DNA from: Salvator merianae
Lineage: Eukaryota; Chordata; Lepidosauria; Squamata; Teiidae
NCBI GenBank assembly: GCA_003586115.2
Contig: QVOM02000023.1
Span: 3,537,284 to 3,601,283 of the forward strand
DNA length: 64,000 nt
Direction: 5' to 3'
Made by a program: the position numbers and the translations under genes. Below the pieces are notes generated by a model. It did not search any database. It worked only from the letters and a program-made list of their open reading frames with translations, and had not been told where the DNA came from. Each line of letters opens with the position of its first letter. The stretch's first letter is position 1. This document shows, one piece after another, positions 59,101 to 64,000 of this stretch.

Positions 59101-62100
59101 GGACCGGCGGCCTTGAGAGCAAGGGGCTGAGATCAAAACAGGATGGTCAGCATACACCGGCTGCCAGAAAGGGGCCCTTGTGGAAATCTGCTCCCTTGAT
59201 ATCTCTGCTTTTCTCCAGGCAGGGAAGACGGTGGCGGGCAGAGCTCTGCCTGGGCCTCGCCGCCGGGTTCCTTGGCCCTTCTGTTTCCACACACATCCCC
59301 TTACCTGCATGCCGTTGCGCGCTGCCTTGCCTTGCTTCAAGATACGCCCAGCACCTTCACGGTTAACTGCAGCTGGCAGAGGACACTTCTCCGGGGTGCC
59401 CCACTGCGCTCCCGGAGGAAAGGATCAATTCTGGAGCTGTCAAGGCGCTGGTTTGCTGAAGCAAGGAAGGCGCGCGCACACACACACCATCCCTGGGGAC
59501 TTTCCTTTGCAGGCGCTGCAAAGGCACCGGAGAAATGGGCTCCTTCTTCGGCCTTCGTTGCCTTTGGAGTCCTCTCTGCCACTTGAAAAAGAAAAGGGAG
59601 AGATTTTGGGAGCGTGGGCTGCGCTAGAAGAAAGTGATCGTTTTACGAGGGGAGGGGGGTGTACACCTGCCGAAGAATCAGGCACCTTCTTAGAAAACCA
59701 TTTCTGGCCCCACCCTTGTATTCCATCTCTCCCTCCCACCCCACCCCCACAACAATTCAGATTTTCCCATCCTAGCAACTGATCTGGTGGCTTCATGATG
59801 CATTTGCAGTGCTCTGGGTTCCCTCTTCTTCTTTTTTTTTCCCTTCCCTTCACTGCTCTCTCTCTCTTTCGAGGGGTTAAAATTTGTTTATTTATTCATA
59901 TATTTCTATCCCACCCTATAGTCAAAGGTCTCAGGGCGGGTCACAATGAAATCACTATAAAAACAGATGCAATAAATGAGCTAAAAGGTTGCATTCAATG
60001 ACGTTACCGTGAATGGGGTGTCTTCTGGGAGCAAAAAGTAGCAGCAAAATAAATTGGCTTATTTTGTGCTGCTCCAATCCACGCAGACCCGGTGCTGCAG
60101 ATGATGTCACTTTCTCTCCATCCTCCACCTTCCAATGGCCCAGGTAATTGCAGAGTGCTTACTTCGGCAGCACATATGCTAAAAAAAAAAGGGAGGGGTT
60201 GTGAACAGTTTGGGGTGGACACTGGCCCTCATTTTGTCCAAATCAGCATTGAAGGATTCTTCTTTCCTTTCTGTATTAACATTCTATTGGTGTAACCCCC
60301 CAGTTGTGGCTGTTTTTGAAGCAAGGCTTCCCCACTTTAAGTTAACAGGATCAGCTAATATATAGATATAGATATAGATATAAACTCTCCCCACCCCCAC
60401 AATCAAGTGCCTCTGTCCAATGCATCTTTCTGAAAATCATCTAAAGAGCAAGGAGCATCTGCAAAATGCATAGAAGATTCAGAGTCCCAGAAACAGATTT
60501 GCATAAAGATTACATATGCTGATGTATATAGCTAGATGCAAACATAGAACATAAATGTCATTGAAGGCAACTTTGATTTATTCCCCACCCAAATGACCTC
60601 TGGTAAGGTCTTTGGTCAGTTTTTAGTTACCCCAGATTACCTCAGTTCAGTTCTTCATCAACTTATTAATTACTTTCTCAGCAGATCCCTGCTGTAAATC
60701 CACTTAAATGCCCCTTCTGTTATTCCCATTCATTGCCCCCTAATCATATCCTGAGGAAAGTCACCTTAAATCAACATAATGGGTCCCATTTTTATATCCT
60801 GCTGAGCAATCTAGATCACTCCAGCCATTTTAGTTCCTCTCCCACATAAATAACCTACCCAGACACACTCAGAGAACTTAAGAGATTCATACTCCATAGA
60901 TCTCACCCCTCAATAACACCTCTACTCAGGAAAGGAATAAAAAACCATAGCTGAATGGGATGAAGAGTTCTTTGGTCTTTCCTTGGCCAACTGCTTCTGA
61001 GCTCTTTAGGTTGCTTCTAAAGGCCACTTGCAGGGAGTCGAAAGCAGGTGAGGTTTTACCTTTGTCTTCTGCTTGAGATGCCCAGAAGCAACTGATGGAC
61101 CACTGGGTGAGATGGGATGCTGGACTAGATGGGCCCTCTTATATTTTTATGTCTTTTTAAATATGCCATAATGACTACTCTGCAGGGTAGTCCATCGGTG
61201 ACCATTTGAAACGATTGTTAAGCAGAACATCCACATTCAAGAGCACTCTGTCCACAATAGGTATTTTGCTTTTACTGCTGGTTGAAATCTCTGGCTTGGC
61301 TCCTGTTGTCAAGGAGGAATCTGGACTCAACAGAGTTTTGGTTCAGTTCCCTGGGGCTCTCTTAGATGGAACTGGAGGTGATCGCAGCTAAAATTGAAAG
61401 GGACTTTGGCTCCATGACCATAAATGAAGGATGTAAAATGAAAGGGAGGTCCTACAGAACTTGTTTGAGTCTGAATCATGAAAGGCCAGCCTGAGATGGT
61501 CTTGCCCAAAGCCAAAGAGATCCAAAGAATCTGGCTCGAGACTTAGTTGATGTCATTGACGCCACAGTATTTTGGCCTGGAATCTTTAATCTTGCAGCGG
61601 GCTGTTCGAGATCTGGTCCTACTGTGAAGCCAAGGGAAATGAACCCTCAGGCAGCAGATATGGGAGAGGAGACAAGACAGTGGTGGGAGGGTGTTGGATG
61701 CCGTGCAGCTTGCCCTATTGATCCTCAAAGTTGTTCTGCTGTTGTCCGATCCGGTGGGATTTACTGTCCCACTAGCAGTACTGAAAAATGATTCAGGTCT
61801 TGATCTAGTTGCCACCATCTTAGATGTTGCCACAGGCAACCAGACCACTTCGGCTATTTTCATAATTTGCTGGGGGTGGTGGATATTGGTGGTGACCTGT
61901 AGCTCATGCCACATGAACTGATGTCTATGCGACAGCAAAATGAATCCACAATCTTCCTCTGACCAGCAGCTGTTCAGGCAACACCGTCATGGAAGGTTCC
62001 TTGTGTGTCTGTGGTTCTTGTGGGAAATAATCACCTGGACTAGATGGATTTGGGGTCTGATCTAGCAGGTCTGTTAATTCCTTCATGTTCCTGACCCCTG

Positions 62101-64000
62101 GAACTGTGGAGGCAGACCTAAGACAGAAAATGTCCAATAAACTTGACATTTGGTGCCTCTGAGCAAGCCCTTCTTCTATCTTCTTCTCAAACAGTTTTGC
62201 CCACCTTTCAGTATCTTGCATACAGGTACTTTGAACTTCAGTGATGGTCCCCTGAAATTTGTGCCCCAGACCTAGTGATACATTTTGGGGAGAAATGAGA
62301 TGTTGCTGCTCGTCAGTAGTGTCCAGAACCTGCTCCAGGGAAGGTTGCTTGCTCTACTGTGTTGGCTGGAGACCCATGATACTTCATGTTATATTGGTTT
62401 GCTCGTGACCTTGTTACTAACTCTGTGAAGTGCAGACTAAAATCTGCTTTGGCTGGACAGTTACAGTGGTCAGCTTTTCTGCATCTAAGCTACCTTCCCA
62501 GAGACTTTGGAAGGAGAATCTGTGAAGGACAGCAAGGGGTGGAAGAAATGCTGGCTTCAGTAGTGACTGGTCCAACTAGATCTTTATCCAGTACATAAAG
62601 ATGGAGAGTTGTGACTGGATAGGAAGAGCTGAAGCTTGGTGGTAGAACACCTAGGCTGTGATCGCATGTGGTTAAAAAAAAAAAGCACCTCTGAGTCAGA
62701 GATGGTTTGCAGGCAGGATTGTTCACAGGCCAGTCTGCCCCTCCCTGTTGTAATGAGCATTCTAGGCTAGAAAAGGTGGATTAGAGATGGCATGAGAACA
62801 CAAGGGCCACACACTGCTGCTTCTGAGGCGCTTCAGAGTTGCGTTTTTTGTTACGTGTGGACACAGACTTAGTTCAGTTCCGCAAATGCAGGCAGAGCAG
62901 GCAAGAACTTCTGTGCCACACAGATGGATTAAAGGTCCATTTTGGTAATGGGAAGTTCTGCAGATTCTCTGGAGACTGATCCTGAAACCTGACGCATGCC
63001 AGGTGCATTGCCTATAGCCAAAGCATCCCTTCCTTATCTCATAGTTTCCCCAAACACTGCAGATTTCTTTGCATCCCTACCTTGCAGACAAGCTGAAATC
63101 AAAAGGGCATAGTCAAAAATGTGTCTTCATGGCTGGTTAGTGCACACGGTCTGGGTCTGGGGAAGGAGAGCTTTTGTAGTAGGCAGGGCTTTGCTTTTCA
63201 AGTCAGCCTTGGTTGCCTTAGCTCAATATTTCTGGAGCTGAGTGGCAACGTTGCCGCTCTCTTTTGTAGCAACGCAAGGGTTAAAGGAGGTGCACTTTGG
63301 GATAGCCGAAGAGCTTTCTGGGGTGTTCTGGAACTTAAGAGAACCAGACTCCACAATCTGAATTCACCTGCTGCTGTCTAATGTAGACTCCCCTGTTTTG
63401 CTCCAGCCGCTTTGCTGAACTCGGCCGGCATGAATGACTGTGGTCTTTCCGTCTGGGAGCAGCATCCCGGCTCCTTTCCACCAATGACAGCGAAAGCCGG
63501 CACTTGAAGCAATTACATCATTGCTAGCCAATGGCAGCCCAGGGATTGGATGCAGCATTTGGAATGAGATAAGGGATGGATAGATGTATATTCAGTACAC
63601 ACGCGCGCACACCCACACACCCATCTGCGTCGAGGTAACCGAACTGATGGGACTGTGCCAGAAGAAAAGCAGCTGTTGCTTGCTGCAGCTGAGTTTATCT
63701 CTCTTGGGCAATTTTAAGAGCATCCACTTATTTCTCTTCCTCTCCTCCCCAATTTACCTGGATGCCTTTTCCCCTTTTCTCCTGGATCCTAAACACGCAA
63801 CGTTGGCAGGTCCAACGCAGCTGCAGCAGAAAAGGGGCTTCATCTCTGCAGTGCTCCACACAACCCAGAGTTTCAAAAGAAAGATGCAATGCCGTTTGCT
63901 CGGCATCAGGACATTCCCAGAGTTACCTCTGGTGTCTTTTTTGTACCCCTCCAGCTCCTGGGTGAATTCTGCACCCTGGCAGAATGAGGGAACTGCCACA
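26095..64000 (+). CDS. SH2D3C: SH2D3C (SHEP1/CHAT) gene, 5' part only
   Basis: SH2D3C is a cytoplasmic adaptor. Its SH2 domain binds tyrosine-phosphorylated receptors such as Eph receptors, and its C-terminal CDC25-like fold binds Cas-family scaffolds (p130Cas, NEDD9), acting in cell migration. Seen here are three alternative first coding exons (26095-26128, 36048-36094, 57961-58041), the long-isoform exon 2 (30610-31876) and a shared microexon (49391-49430). Phases fit: the first two starts end in phase 2 (AG|) and join the microexon, while the third ends in phase 0 and would skip it, as in the human isoforms I recall. The SH2 and CDC25-like domains are not in the window, so the gene continues past the right edge. 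It is head-to-head with CDK9, as in human. Confidence 0.9.
27097..27460 (-). mobile_element. CR1 LINE 3' fragment
   Basis: The left edge carries catagaatcatagaatcata, the reverse complement of the CR1 terminal ATTCTATG repeats. It then reads 'ggaagggacctccagggtca' and 'aaccccctgctcaatgcagg'. 5'-truncated at the right, next to a CTAG/CTAT tetranucleotide tract. Confidence 0.9.
27467..27510. repeat. (CTAT/CTAG)n tetranucleotide repeat
   Basis: Alternating 'agctagctatct' units abutting the CR1 fragment. Confidence 0.9.
28645..28925 (-). repeat. tRNA-headed squamate SINE, copy 1
   Basis: A GAA-rich end, then 'ttggtttttataccccgc', 'gactcaaagcggcttacaag', 'agagggcgctc' and a tRNA-like head (reverse complement of 'ggtggcgcagaaggctaagg') at the right. 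A near-identical copy is at 46688-46982. Confidence 0.8.
28926..30608 (+). other. SH2D3C: SH2D3C intron 1, right part; no exon seen
   Basis: Intronic by position. It ends with the acceptor TTTTGTGTTTTGCAG at 30609. Nothing else specific was recognised. Confidence 0.5.
30610..31876 (+). CDS. SH2D3C: SH2D3C long-isoform exon 2 with three tandem modules
   Basis: Acceptor TTTTGCAG|AG; donor GAGAG|GTAAGA. The 1267-nt exon is open throughout (residues ~12-434 of the long isoform). After [12 protein letters not shown] comes a first module with [17 protein letters not shown] then [17 protein letters not shown] second ([20 protein letters not shown]) starts 435 nt later and a third ([20 protein letters not shown]) 411 nt after that; the DD pairs are at residues ~64, ~209 and ~346. 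Linkers also match (…[18 protein letters not shown]… against …[18 protein letters not shown]…). Human isoform 1, as I recall it, has a single such module (DDMVTVPKSPPAYARSSDMY). The region is Ser/Pro/Lys-rich and probably disordered. It ends ISWEHFDER, fitting the human …HSER junction. Confidence 0.92.
31898..32431. mobile_element. TIR-bounded non-autonomous DNA transposon, 21 bp after the exon 2 donor
   Basis: Left TIR tgggcctgttcccacttag; right end cataagtgcgaacaggccca, its near-exact complement. About 534 bp with no transposase frame. It contains a three-copy 21-bp minisatellite (32213-32275). Its ends are related to those at 34493-34930. Confidence 0.7.
32213..32275. repeat. Three-copy 21-bp minisatellite
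   Basis: Units at 32213, 32234 and 32255 of the form ggTTYRAACACAGACCWTCT. Nested in the 31898-32431 element. Confidence 0.8.
32690..32755 (-). repeat. 5S-derived SINE relic
   Basis: 'cctggtggtctcctatccaa' followed by 'ggataaccagg' is the reverse complement of the 5S rRNA 'ggatgggagacc' region. Short and diverged. Confidence 0.5.
32828..33070. repeat. GGAA-rich polypurine tract
   Basis: About 240 bp almost free of pyrimidines on the plus strand. Its core at 32996-33060 is nearly pure GGAA repeat. In SH2D3C intron 2. Confidence 0.95.
34031..34078. repeat. (ATGG)n microsatellite
   Basis: Perfect GATG tetranucleotides grading into GGGT. Confidence 0.95.
34493..34930. mobile_element. TIR-bounded non-autonomous DNA transposon
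   Basis: Left end aggacctttctgcacata; right end taagtgcgaaaaggccct. About 438 bp, no ORF. Internal 'ggccctagtacgctggtgca' and 'cctcctgatcc' segments recur in the copies at 40.5 and 41.7 kb. Confidence 0.65.
35393..35597 (+). mobile_element. MITE with GGCTGTG termini, copy 1
   Basis: Left ggctgtgttcagacatgac; right gagtctgatcacagcc. 205 bp. The interior holds 'ggcgcctcagaggcgcctc' and 'taatccaccttttctagc'. A second copy in opposite orientation is at 62653-62869. Confidence 0.7.
36048..36094 (+). CDS. SH2D3C: SH2D3C alternative first coding exon 2
   Basis: Two adjacent ATGs at 36048 and 36051 encode (M)[14 protein letters not shown] plus AG, then donor AG|GTAAGG after 36094. It aligns with the human isoform start MTAVGRRCPALGSR. 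The phase (2 bases of an Arg codon) equals that of the long-isoform exon 2, so both can join the microexon at 49391. The first ATG sits in an 'aggagccATGATG' context. A short exon with no other motif. Confidence 0.85.
36874..37196 (+). mobile_element. Dimeric tRNA-derived SINE with 11-bp target-site duplication
   Basis: Two head-to-tail tRNA-related units: 'ggctgtagctcagtggtaga' (A box) and 'ggttcgatccccag' (B box), then 'aaaccactcctgtat'; the second unit lacks a good A box. The flanks are identical: agaggcactag at 36863-36873 and again at 37197-37207. This duplication fixes both ends of the insertion. Confidence 0.88.
37981..38172. mobile_element. Palindromic MITE, relative of 11917-12049
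   Basis: The left arm starts gggccctttctgtgctggg and holds 'ttctggattatatcccggaa' and 'ggacctgctgtctgcatg'. The right arm is its inverse ('gcggacagcaggtccctatt', 'ctgggatataatctggaata'). The right terminus is degraded. Confidence 0.65.
38173..40537. other. SH2D3C intron, no exon seen
   Basis: No exon recognised. A 'ggccaccacagaaaagtcct' LINE-like scrap lies near 39100. A degraded SINE scrap is near 40370-40410. Confidence 0.4.
40538..41061. mobile_element. TIR-bounded non-autonomous DNA transposon
   Basis: Left aggccctttctgtaccta; right agtccagtgtggaaagagcct. About 524 bp, no ORF. Its right part contains the 'attccagaatttattctgga' palindrome shared with the short MITEs at 11.9 and 38.0 kb. 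Confidence 0.6.
41113..41385 (-). mobile_element. CR1 LINE 3' fragment
   Basis: 'gaatcatagaatcctagagt', 'ggaagggacctccagggtca' and 'ccatgcaggatccactaaac'. Very close to the copy at 27.1 kb, 5'-truncated at the right. Confidence 0.9.
41652..42072. mobile_element. TIR-bounded non-autonomous DNA transposon
   Basis: Left aggtcctttctgcacttacc; right gcagtgcagaaagagcct. 421 bp. This is the clearest pair of ends in the family. No ORF or clear duplication of the target. Confidence 0.7.
42329..42350. repeat. Poly(A) tract
   Basis: 22 consecutive A. It could be a retroposon tail or a simple homopolymer. Confidence 0.95.
42351..44639. other. SH2D3C intron, no exon seen
   Basis: It contains diverged members of the 'CTTTCTGCAC' element family near 43110-43400 and 44366-44470 without clear right ends. 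A 210-codon minus-strand frame (43528-42896) has no recognisable motif. Confidence 0.4.
44640..45165 (+). repeat. LINE-tail tandem units, plus orientation
   Basis: Three units with 'ccatttgcaggg', 'gagcaggtgaaggttttgc' and 'gatgctggactagatggct' end in 'tgatccagcagggctcctct'. Same family as 21.0-21.95 kb. Confidence 0.75.
45166..46687. other. SH2D3C intron, no exon seen
   Basis: No exon recognised. A LINE-like 'gggggccaccacagaaaagc' scrap lies near 46290. Confidence 0.4.
46688..46982 (-). repeat. tRNA-headed squamate SINE, copy 2
   Basis: Matches 28645-28925 from the GAA-rich left end through 'ccttctgcgccaccgtg' at the right. Confidence 0.85.
47815..48395 (+). mobile_element. CR1-like LINE 3' end with tail units
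   Basis: Translation near 47895-47970 gives [20 protein letters not shown], the C-terminal signature seen in CR1-clade polymerases. It is followed by two tail units ending 'gatgctggactagatgggcc'. An 'atcaatcaatcaatcagtca' simple repeat precedes it at 47866-47894. Confidence 0.6.
48880..49210 (-). mobile_element. CR1-like LINE polymerase C-terminal fragment
   Basis: The minus-strand frame contains [15 protein letters not shown], then [15 protein letters not shown], the conserved end of CR1/L2-type polymerases. No catalytic domain is present. Confidence 0.65.
49229..49315. repeat. Telomere-like hexamer array, (CCTAAG)n
   Basis: About 14 hexamers, mainly CCTAAG with CCTAAA and TCTAAG variants; the complement is (CTTAGG)n, a TTAGGC-type repeat. 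It ends 76 bp before the SH2D3C microexon. Confidence 0.9.
49391..49430 (+). CDS. SH2D3C: SH2D3C shared microexon (40 nt)
   Basis: A T-rich tract and CCCCTAAAG acceptor end at 49390. The exon is G plus 13 codons reading [13 protein letters not shown], then donor AAG|GTAGGA. The leading G completes the Arg codon from either upstream exon (AG|G). The product aligns with human AAGEPEAGSDYVK, which precedes FSKEKY in the long and second isoforms. Entry phase 2 and exit phase 0 agree with the third first exon ending in phase 0. Confidence rests on phase fit and the (S/D)YVK end. Confidence 0.83.
49627..49678. repeat. Partial MITE (right half)
   Basis: 'ctattctgggatataatcc' and 'ataaggcccaatgctgaaa' match the right arm of the element at 11917-12049. 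Confidence 0.6.
50697..50775. repeat. Partial MITE (left half)
   Basis: 'gggccttattccggattata' and 'ggcctgccgtccgcatgct' match the left arm of the same family. Confidence 0.6.
50800..52120. other. SH2D3C intron, no exon seen
   Basis: No exon, RNA or well-bounded repeat was recognised. Confidence 0.35.
52121..52560 (-). repeat. LINE-derived segment
   Basis: A 'tatttatcctgttttatacc' end is followed by 'aaggcctcagggaggcttaa', then 'tgtctgggggctatcacc' and 'ttagggccttatagatcaa', typical of degenerate squamate LINE tails. Boundaries are uncertain. Confidence 0.4.
52740..54600. other. SH2D3C intron, no exon seen
   Basis: No exon or clear repeat recognised on either strand. Confidence 0.35.
54679..54885 (+). 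pseudogene. 18S rRNA 5'-end fragment (pseudogene)
   Basis: The sequence follows the 18S rRNA start: 'attgatcctgcca', 'tagcatatgcttgtctc', then 'aatggttcattaaa', 'cagttatggt', 'gggtcgctt' and 'ctgtggtaattcc', in the right order and spacing. Many substitutions relative to the near-invariant 18S sequence show it is not functional. It covers roughly the first 200 nt of 18S. Similarity left of 54679 was not established. Confidence 0.85.
54985..55110 (-). repeat. MIR-like SINE fragment
   Basis: 'ctcagcctaatctacctcac', 'agggctgttgtggggataaa' and 'gctgccttgaaatgtttc' form a common squamate SINE/LINE tail pattern. Confidence 0.55.
55950..56445 (-). repeat. Dispersed repeat, tandem units (~130-150 bp)
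   Basis: Recurring 'ggacccatggccca/atctagtccagcac', 'caaccag/agtagtcacc' and 'aggaagcccaccagcaggac' blocks occur two or three times. The unit resembles LINE 3' tails. Confidence 0.55.
56750..57570. repeat. ~0.8-kb GGAA polypurine tract
   Basis: Almost continuous purine on the plus strand. Pure GGAA blocks flank the tract (56753-56793 and 57516-57566) with AAAG/GAGG variants between. The long minus-strand Ser/Phe/Leu/Pro frame is a translation artefact. It ends 390 bp before the third SH2D3C start. Confidence 0.95.
57580..57960 (+). promoter_or_regulatory. SH2D3C: CpG-rich promoter/5' UTR of the third SH2D3C start
   Basis: GC boxes (CCCCGCCCCGCCCC) lie at about 57777-57790. A (CTG)n/(CCG)n stretch at about 57898-57935 lies just before the start. 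A minimal upstream ORF, ATG-AGG-TAA, is at 57799-57807. No TATA box is evident. The transcription start cannot be fixed. Confidence 0.6.
57961..58041 (+). CDS. SH2D3C: SH2D3C alternative first coding exon 3 (short isoform)
   Basis: ATG at 57961 in a 'ggagccATGacgg' context encodes 27 codons, [18 protein letters not shown] through YRGSFMQVQ, then donor CAG|GTGAGA (phase 0). It is nearly identical to the human short-isoform start ([18 protein letters not shown]). The Cys-rich, hydrophobic opening could allow acylation or membrane contact, which is inference only. It should splice straight to the exon encoding FSKEKY, outside this window. An upstream in-frame extension has no ATG. Confidence 0.9.
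58042..60150 (+). other. SH2D3C: SH2D3C intron, no exon seen
   Basis: The GC-rich first ~600 bp belong to the CpG island. No further exon was recognised. 59875-59965 resembles a LINE/SINE tail ('tatttctatcccaccctata', 'ggtctcagggcgggtcac'). Confidence 0.45.
60155..60190 (+). pseudogene. U6 snRNA 5' fragment with A-tract
   Basis: gtgcttacttcggcagcaca followed by 'tatgcta' and then A10 is the first ~27 nt of U6 (GTGCTCGCTTCGGCAGCACA) with two substitutions. Truncation straight into an A-run suggests a retroposed, 5'-only U6 copy. Confidence 0.85.
60358..60383. repeat. (TATAGA)n hexanucleotide repeat
   Basis: About four units of 'tatagatatagatatagata'. Confidence 0.85.
61010..61155 (+). repeat. 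LINE-tail unit, single copy
   Basis: 'ggccacttgcagggagtcg', 'gcttgagatgcccagaagca' and 'gatgctggactagatgggcc'. Confidence 0.75.
61156..62652. other. Repetitive-looking non-exonic stretch, unresolved
   Basis: Modest open frames exist on both strands (for example plus 61691-61921, minus 62221-61925), but none has a domain or splice signal that fits SH2D3C. It may be an unrecognised retroelement. Confidence 0.3.
62653..62869 (-). mobile_element. MITE with GGCTGTG termini, copy 2
   Basis: aggctgtgatcgcatgtgg at the left; ttacgtgtggacacagact at the right. The interior ('tctaggctagaaaaggtgga', 'ggccacacactg', 'gaggcgcttc') is the reverse complement of copy 1 at 35393-35597. Confidence 0.65.
62870..64000 (+). 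other. SH2D3C: SH2D3C intron to the window edge, no exon seen
   Basis: No exon encoding FSKEKY or the SH2 domain was recognised before the right edge. A short 'cacacgcgcgcacaccc' tract lies near 63597. Confidence 0.45.

Overview
This is nuclear DNA from a vertebrate, most likely a squamate reptile (lizard or gecko). Three genes have GT/AG-bounded exons whose conceptual proteins match vertebrate FPGS, CDK9 and SH2D3C. The repeats fit a squamate: CR1 LINE tails with the 'catagaatcatagag' end, L1 fragments, tRNA-headed and 5S-derived SINEs, many TIR-bounded non-autonomous DNA transposons, and a Penelope-like inverted structure. The exact species cannot be read from the window.

Layout, left to right. 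About 1-7.4 kb is repeat-rich and is probably FPGS intron 1, because FPGS runs leftward. The first coding exon of FPGS (minus strand, 7450-7611) sits in a CpG-rich promoter and carries both the mitochondrial start and the internal cytosolic start. CDK9 (minus strand) is complete in seven coding exons from 18680 down to 9969. Its exon phases close perfectly to a 372-residue protein, the same length as human CDK9. About 18.8-26 kb is intergenic and repeat-rich (tandem LINE-tail units, SINEs, an L1 fragment). From 26 kb to the right edge lies the 5' half of SH2D3C on the plus strand, head-to-head with CDK9. Three alternative first coding exons are visible (26095, 36048/36051 and 57961), along with the large second exon of the long isoform (30610-31876) and a 40-nt shared microexon (49391-49430). 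The SH2 and Cas-binding domains must lie beyond position 64000. The order FPGS-CDK9-SH2D3C and the orientations match the human 9q34 arrangement.

Roles. FPGS polyglutamates folates in cytosol and mitochondria. CDK9 is the kinase of P-TEFb, which releases paused RNA polymerase II. SH2D3C (SHEP1/CHAT) is an SH2 adaptor linking receptor tyrosine kinases to Cas-family scaffolds. They are neighbours by conserved synteny, not an operon.

Most unusual observations: (1) the long-isoform exon of SH2D3C carries three tandem copies of a ~140-residue module that, as I recall the human protein, is present once there; (2) CDK9 intron 2 holds a ~0.9-kb inverted repeat with hammerhead-like cores in both arms, probably a Penelope-like element, nested in a probable hAT element; (3) CDK9 intron 3 has a cluster of short hairpins including two heat-shock-element-like dyads; (4) an ~0.8-kb GGAA polypurine tract lies just upstream of the third SH2D3C first exon; (5) fragments of 18S rRNA and U6 snRNA are present. 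Nothing bacterial or viral was recognised, and there is no CRISPR.
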